Shown: in pieces, positions 55,766 through 64,000 of the stretch
Layout of the letters: every line of letters starts with the position of its first letter
Position numbering within the stretch: the first letter of the stretch is position 1
Source: Mesostigma viride
Taxonomy: Eukaryota; Streptophyta; Mesostigmatophyceae; Mesostigmatales; Mesostigmataceae
Assembly: GCA_009746045.1 (NCBI GenBank)
Contig: RPFO01000027.1
Coordinates: 3,477,609-3,541,608 of the forward strand
DNA: 64,000 nt
Direction: 5' to 3'
Translations under genes and position numbers: made by a program
Notes under the pieces: model-generated
Told to the model about the DNA's origin: nothing
Database searches by the model: none
Seen by the model: the letters and a program-made list of their open reading frames with translations, nothing else

Positions 55766-56327
55766 TATCATAGCCTGGGGATTAGTTAACGTAAAGGATT
55801 TACGTTAGATGGATAGAGATTGTTACGCTCTTTCCAACGGCACCTTGAACGCCTCATTTGGTTAAGGAACGTAAAAGTTATGACGTTTCCTAGGCTGTGC
55901 CGACAGTACCCGGCGCGCCACTGTGGGCGCGTACGGACACAGGATGTACAAGTGTCACTTTGATAGTCCGCAGGACGTTGACAGGACTTGTACAGGACTT
56001 GATGGTCAATTGATAGGTAGGCGCACTGTAGCGCGCCAGGACCTATGAGACAATTGATGCTGACTAGTGTACGGATAGGTCCACAGGACTAGCCGTATGG
56101 ACAATTGATAGATCTGCGCGCCAAAGGCGTGCCAGAGTCTGTGTAATCAATTGATTGACAGTTCAGCTGTGACAGTGCAGCTGAATACTTGGACGCGTCC
56201 CTAGCAAGCTATATGTGTGACTTGGTCGCACCGGGACGCTAGCTCTTGCGTGCACGCTCTCTTGGCATAACGACCCTGTCGTCTGTGCTACGTGCAGTCT
56301 CGGACTTGACGTGACTTACGTCTGTGT
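55766..56327. other. Region upstream of orphan ORF, no gene
   Basis: Contains repeated CAATTGAT/AATTGATAG words and GACAGGACTTGTACAGGACT. TATAATAAAGG at 56336-56346 could be a poly(A) or promoter-like signal. It might be a degenerate LTR but no second copy is in the window. Confidence 0.3.
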
Positions 56328-57281
56328 TTGCTCATTATAATAAAGGCAACTTTCCTGCAAGAGCCATGGATTCCCTCGGTGGTAAACTCTCATTCAACTC
56401 GTATTACAATCTTCGTACCAAGAAAAATGCCGGACTCGATGGAGTTCCGCATTCCGAGGGATTCTGAAATTTTGGGCAGTCCAGCGGACATCGCCGAATC
56501 TCCGGCTGGTCCTTCGACGACTCCTGTTCGTGAAGATCGTCCGGTTCTTAATCCGGCGTGGCAGCGTGTTGTTGACCAGGCGGTAGCGTCCAGTGCGGAG
56601 CTACGCGCTCAGCAGCAGGCACTGCTGCAAAACCTACGACTGCCGCCCCCGCCTCCGCAACCTTCGATTGTTTCGGGGTTTCGCGATTACCTTGATTCCA
56701 TTCGAGCTTTGCTCGCGGACTTCGAGGTCCATACCCGGGCGGGGTTGCAAGCGCCCAGCGCGGTTGCCGAGGTCTCTGAGGAGATCGACAACGCGGTTTC
56801 ATCGCTTACAGGTTACCAGCGCAATCTCGCTAACTGGCTGTCGGTTCGTTCGGGCGTCATTCCGACGATTACGACCAACCTGTTTCAAGACCTTGCGATT
56901 CTGCAGTTGCTGTCGCGAGGCTTCCGGACGCGTGAGCGGCAATTGCTGCTCAATCTTGTCGCGTTCTTGTCTGCATTGCGAGAGTGGGCGCCGGACGGGT
57001 GGGATTTTCTAACGATTCTTACCAACCCGCTCCGCATCGTCACCCGCCGCCGTCGTCGCCGCATTGATCCGGTGACGGGACGTCGGTTGGACCCCATCGT
57101 CATCGAAACTCCGGTGACGATTGAGGTTGGGCAAGGCCAGGAGGCGCCTGCAGTAAACTCTCATTCAACTGGATTGAGTGCAGCCTCATATACTAGTATG
57201 ACATGTGAAACTTACAAACATGCCAAGCAAGGCGTCACACCAGAAAATGTAAGGGTACTGGGAAACCATACGCGATTTTAA
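56328..57281 (+). CDS. Orphan ORF, 317 aa, unknown function
   Basis: The likely start is internal (MPDSMEFRIPRDSEILGSPA at 56430). The body is Pro-rich then helical (VDQAVASSAELRAQQQALLQ, IVSGFRDYLDSIRALLADFE, LLLNLVAFLSALREWAPDGW) with a basic patch TRRRRRRIDPVTGRRLDPI. It resembles a retroelement capsid or phage-like structural protein only in general character; I do not recognise it. The 771-bp segment 56400-57170 that carries most of it is bounded by 18-bp direct repeats, and the last about 37 residues lie outside that segment. Confidence 0.4.
   Translation: MLIIIKATFLQEPWIPSVVNSHSTRITIFVPRKMPDSMEFRIPRDSEILGSPADIAESPAGPSTTPVREDRPVLNPAWQRVVDQAVASSAELRAQQQALLQNLRLPPPPPQPSIVSGFRDYLDSIRALLADFEVHTRAGLQAPSAVAEVSEEIDNAVSSLTGYQRNLANWLSVRSGVIPTITTNLFQDLAILQLLSRGFRTRERQLLLNLVAFLSALREWAPDGWDFLTILTNPLRIVTRRRRRRIDPVTGRRLDPIVIETPVTIEVGQGQEAPAVNSHSTGLSAASYTSMTCETYKHAKQGVTPENVRVLGNHTRF
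56382..57170. repeat. 18-bp direct repeats flanking orphan ORF segment
   Basis: GTAAACTCTCATTCAACT occurs at 56382-56399 and 57153-57170. The flanks would rejoin as ATGGATTCCCTCGGTGGTAA..AACTGGATTGAGTGC. The size fits a retroposition TSD. Confidence 0.75.
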
Positions 57282-58633
57282 TTGGGGCCATTCCAGTAAA
57301 GCGTTGTTTTGTGCAGTTGCGTGATGAATAAACTGGACAAGCATGCTGAACCAAGCCTTTGCACACGCACGCCAATACTTCTTGACATCACTTACAGTGG
57401 CGCAGCCGCCACGCTAGCTGTGGAGAGTAGCTTTAGCAAGACTAGAGCAACAGCACATCGCCGCAGCACTTTTGTGAGCCGGAGGTTTACCCCCCTGACA
57501 CGTTGCACTAACCACTGCTGCTACTCCCTGCGCTGCGGCATACCTAGAGTTGTCAAGCTTCAAAACCATCAATCCTCTGCAAAGCAATTATGTAAGCTAC
57601 TACCATGTATATCGCGCAAAGCATATTCAAGATGAACCACAGTGGCCCCGGCGATTGCCATAAAGAGAGTCCGAGATAGGGAGGTTTATTTGCAGGTCCC
57701 ACCGGACATCGATATTCCCGATCAAGAAAAACGTTGCCCAGATTTTATTGGGTCATTCGTCGATCCGGCACAGGTGCAACTGGGCAAAGCGACCCCTTGC
57801 CTGCCATGGCCTCTCGCGCACGTGTCCTTTGTCTGCCGTCTCATTCATCTGCCGACGAAGAGGGGAAGGGGTGCCCTCGCGAAGCCTAGAATCCGACGAA
57901 CTTGAATTGAATGATTATCGGCTCGCCAAAATGAAGGCTATGAATTGTAAATAGCGATTGCTCCAAGAGCAACTTTCCGGTCCATGTTTGAACCTATAAT
58001 AACTCGAGGTGGAGTGCCTAACGGCACTTACATGGATTTGTTTTGGCCTGCGCTCCTGGCTAATGGCTTGTTCTCGTCGCCTTGCGGGGAACCGCAACGC
58101 AACCTGACCGCGGATGAAAATAATGCTGAAATTTTTCAAGCCGAGGAAAATCACGTCGTGCCACGTGTCGGGCTTACTATGGACGCTCGTGCGCGTGGAC
58201 GCTGCTGCTGGCAAACCTGGCATCTCCTGGCATTGGACGTTCGGTGTAAGGAGCAAAAGGGGCGAAAATGACATATTCCACGTGCACAAGGTCTGACGGT
58301 CTGCGTGGCCGGTCTGACGGTCACGCGTGTCACGTGCCCAGACAAGGCGGGTGCCCAACTGTGCCCAACACCCGCATGCAACCGTCGCGAGTCTTGCGCC
58401 GTCCACTCGGAAAATTAAAATCGGCCTCCCAAAATTTTCATAGACGTGCCACGGGCCACCGACTTGCCAGTGCATATCGCCGATAATTATGGGCGATTCG
58501 GGACGTGCACGGCTGCACGCCCGTCGCCCACCGTTTCCAGGGCCGCAGCATAATTAAGGGTAGTGGGCATATATATATGCATTAATCAGAAAATAAAACT
58601 TCACGTTTTGCTGCTGAGCAGTAAATCAGCCGG
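57282..58633. other. Non-coding stretch, no gene recognised
   Basis: Short ORFs only (57309-57635, 57642-57905, minus 58475-57915) with no known motif. (AT)n near 58570. Confidence 0.4.
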
Positions 58634-58652
58634 CCCTGCGTGTTCATGATAT

Positions 58653-58873
58653 TCTGATCAGACACTCCGCAAAGGTGAAAACCTTTGCGTTCAGTGCCAG
58701 GCCGCGGAAAACGCGGAAAACGCGATCTGCAAATGAATCCGACCGGAATCGAACTGGGGACCTCTCGCACCAATTTTGCTGACTATAGGACGGACGTCTC
58801 CGGATACCATGGCATCGCCAACTTACACCTACAGTCATCCGCAAAAGTTCTCCTGTCCGGGGAGTGATGCAAG
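58653..58873 (-). mobile_element. SINE-like S2, shorter copy (19-bp TSD)
   Basis: 221 bp between CCCTGCGTGTTCATGATAT repeats (58634-58652, 58874-58892). On the minus strand it lacks the first about 70 bp of the 54.9-kb copy, as expected from 5' truncation during target-primed insertion. Box B reads AGTTCGATTCC here. Confidence 0.85.
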
Positions 58874-58892
58874 CCCTGCGTGTTCATGATAT

Positions 58893-61057
58893 GCTTACAA
58901 TTCATGGTACTGTTTCAGTCTAGTGGCTCCATTTACGCTCTTGTTCGAATTTTCAAACACTAGGGCTCATGCTGGGCATTGGGAGGAGCAGCAATACGCA
59001 TGCGCGGGCTCGGTTCTATCGGAGAGTACAATACGCCCTTCGGTGAGCATGCAGTTATAGTTAGCTGTCCTTAAATGATATTGCGAAATGCGGAGCCATC
59101 TATTGCTCTGCTGGCACTCGAAATTCGAGCGCCCCTGTAAATAGGTAGATAACGCAGCATCAGGAACCCTCGCTACTCTTATCCCACGTCTGCGTTGTTA
59201 TCGTCAGCAGATTGACGTCAAAACAAGCTCATTTTGAAGCCGAATCACACAGTGCAGCTGGCCTAACTGCGCGCAGCACATATCGCTTTCACGCGCTCTG
59301 CCATTGTGTTTCCGTAGGATGAACGGGAAGAAATGTAGGGCCAGCAAACGCCCGGTGGGGACCGGCTTGACGGTCGCATTTTCCCTCTCTTTCTAGTTTC
59401 TGCAGCTAGATCGTTGCCCAGCATTTCCGCTGAGGCGCTGTACACGATTCTCGGCTAATCTAATTGTCCGTGAAAGCCAGAAACCTAAGGGCTCGTACCG
59501 ATGTTGAACGTTGATATTCCATCGACTTCGAATGTCTTCTGATTACCGAATGGTGGCACCTCGGCAGCTGGACTTCTGATGAAAACTAGCATTAGCCTGT
59601 TTTGAGTTTGAAAATGTGCTCCAGAACACAGAGGTGTCTATGAAGTTTCACCAAAATACTTGAATTCAAAATCAAATTCCTTTTTCCGAATCCCGTTTTG
59701 GGTCGCAGGAGTATTTTTTCAAATTAAGACCTTTGGAACCTCGTCGTTTTTCGAATCACATGCCAGTACTTTGTATCTCCTCGCGCGAAATGAGCTCTTT
59801 TGCTGCACACCTAAGCAAGCATGCTTCTGTGACCCCTTGCATGCAATTCCTGGCTCACGGAATTATGCTGCCATTCTAATACCTGTCACTTTGACTCAAA
59901 GTTCACGAGGGCGGCCCCATTCGACTATTGGCATTATGCTGCCAGTTGAATACCTGTCACGCTGGCTCAGCATTGTTTTGGTCATGCATTTTTCATGTGA
60001 GGCCTCTGCCATGGTATGCTGTCATGCCTCTGCCACGGTATGCTGTCATGCCTCTGCCACGGTATGCTGTCATGCCTCTGCCATGCGATGCTGTCATGCC
60101 TCTGCCATGGTATGCTGTCATGCCTCGGTCATGCCTCAGTCATGCCTCAGTCATGCCTCAGTCATTAATGCTGTCACGCAATGCTGTCATGCCTCTGTCA
60201 TGCGATGCTGTCATCTACTGACCTGCCAGATAGGGCATGCGTAGTCATCCATGCTCCTAGTGGTACAAAATCATCGTTGATGTACCAAAGTGCCTCTTTC
60301 ACATCCTGTGTGGGTGTTCTCTGTTGTCACTGAGTCGCGCTTTCATGCTGGTTCATGAGCGTTGAGTTGAAGAAGTACTCTCCCCTTGAGCATTTATGCT
60401 ATATCACATGCTCAAGAGTACATCTCAAAACTCTGTCGTGCTTTTTTTAAAAATAATTAAGATCTCTGTTAAACGAATTGTCTTTGGCCCTGCCCTTGGT
60501 ATTACCCCACCAGCCAGCGCATGTCTCGTGCATCTCTCTCAGTTGATATACCTCTCACTTCATATACCTCTCTCACCGCAATTCTTGTTACTATACCGCA
60601 AATGGATATACCTCTTATTAATCATTAGTACATCTTTTAAGCCACCTCCCATGGATATGGCTCTCATGAGTAGACGTCCCATAGACCTAGCCCTCACGAC
60701 AGGCCTAGCCCTCATGATAGGCCTAGCCCTCATGATAGGCATTGCCTCTCATTGGCGTATCTGTCATCGATAAACCTCTCAAATACCTACCTACCTCCCA
60801 TGATAGTAACTCCCGGGATACGTCCCCGAGAGGTCTGCCGATCGTGGAATTGGCATACCTGTCAGTGAGGTATGCCAATCGAGACGATGGGACCATTGGC
60901 GTACCTGTCATCGACAAACCTCTCTGGCTCTCACTGATGTGAAGTACCTGATTGATATTCGCCTCTCACCAATAGACCTACCACTTACATCGTCGCCCCT
61001 GATTGATATGCCTATTCTGGGTTGTCTCTTTGATATGCCTCCTCTCGCCCCCACCAG
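58893..61057 (+). other. Region upstream of FUSC-like exons; probable intron(s) with minisatellites
   Basis: No exon is recognised. A 24-bp unit TGTCATGCCTCTGCCATGGT is repeated at 60005-60225. CCTAGCCCTCATGATAGG is repeated three times near 60682-60735. Degenerate GATATACCTCTC / GATATGCCT words run up to the acceptor at 61057. Earlier exons of the transporter must lie here or further left. Confidence 0.45.
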
Positions 61058-63015
<1,958 letters not shown>

Positions 63016-63330
63016 GCCTACTAGCCCCCCCACGTGTGGCTCCATCTTGTCTGCTATCATTGTCTACTACCCTTGCCTAATAGCGTGGTCTATTACCATC
63101 AAAAATTAATATAATTAGATGACTACTGCCATCTCCTACATCCAGATAGTCAAGCGGCGAGTGCACATGGTGGATTGAGCCAAAGCAGTGTGCGTGGTCT
63201 TTGGGTAGAGTGTGAATGTCTCATGTATGCGTCATGTTCAGAGATTTGTGTACTACACTTCAATACGAAAGTAGCACTATGCCAGCAGTATGCATGATTG
63301 TTTGAATTGGAGGTGACTTGTTCAACACTC
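63016..63330 (+). other. Downstream of FUSC-like gene
   Basis: Contains a second IVKR-like segment at 63138-63180 (ATAGTCAAGCGGCGAGTGCA) ending TGGATTGAGCC as in 63003-63018. No other gene is seen. Confidence 0.4.
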
Positions 63331-63364
63331 CATCCGGCACCTACTCGCCCTCCCACCCGCCCAC

Positions 63365-63815
<451 letters not shown>

Positions 63816-63827
63816 ACCAACCGACCA

Positions 63828-64000
63828 ACCAATGGGCCAATATGGGCCCATTGACCCATTGGCCCTTCGGCCCTCGGCCCATGGGTCCATCGGCCCATTG
63901 GCCCATTGCAATTGGCCCATCGGCCCATCGGCCCATTGGCCCATCGGTCCATTGGCCCAGCGGTCCATTGGCCCATTGGCCCATGGGCCCATGGGCCCAT
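63828..64000. repeat. GGCCCATT-type satellite at window end
   Basis: 8-9-bp units GGCCCATTG / GGCCCATCG / GGTCCATTG; the array continues past the right edge. Confidence 0.9.

Overview
This window is nuclear DNA of a eukaryote, most likely a green-lineage microalga. The evidence is spliceosomal introns with GT..AG ends, a plant-type (TTTAGGG)n array, a plant/alga-style fucosyltransferase-like gene, and eukaryotic transposons of several classes (L1-like LINEs, a Copia LTR element, hAT, CACTA and a TTAA-target DNA transposon, SINE-like repeats). The species is not identifiable from the sequence alone. All gene models here are hand-read from conserved motifs, splice signals and phase agreement; no search was run.

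Layout. (1) 1-4672, minus strand: the first four recognisable exons of a SNF2-family ATPase resembling ERCC6L2/RAD26L; the gene runs off the left edge. (2) 4673-6065: divergent intergenic region. (3) 6066-19654, plus strand: a seven-exon gene, with phases consistent throughout (5,088 nt, about 1,695 aa), for a secreted/Golgi-type fucosyltransferase-like protein fused to about 30 copies of a 16-residue DPYGQPHADPNAATHA-type repeat and a Gly/Pro-rich tail. Its introns are filled with different, mostly C/T-rich tandem arrays. (4) About 19.7-55.8 kb: a transposon graveyard with demonstrable nesting. A hAT element (33706-35454, 8-bp TSD) sits in the RNase H domain of a Copia element (28193-36876, 5-bp TSD), which itself sits in a LINE RT fragment (27863-28192 / 36877-37595). 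A 4.7-kb CACTA element (42405-47072) and a 2.3-kb TTAA-flanked transposon (48626-50904) each split a LINE ORF1 copy, and removing each one restores the reading frame at the junction. Many 5'- and 3'-truncated LINE fragments, several arranged tail-to-tail at (TTAA)n tails, fill the rest. (5) 55.8-58.9 kb: an orphan 317-codon ORF overlapping a segment flanked by 18-bp direct repeats, and a tRNA-related SINE with a 19-bp TSD. (6) About 61.0-63.0 kb, plus strand: the 3' exons of a multi-pass membrane protein resembling FUSC/aromatic-acid-exporter transporters; one intron holds a 162-bp interstitial telomere repeat. (7) 63.3-64.0 kb: tetranucleotide and GGCCCATT satellites.

Most notable points: the two unrelated DNA transposons (hAT-type ends versus TTAA-type ends) carry a homologous internal module of about 0.85 kb with decayed coding similarity on the minus strand. 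The Copia element appears to have its protease-like domain between integrase and reverse transcriptase. Segments carrying splice junctions of both plus-strand genes have been duplicated repeatedly into the neighbouring introns.
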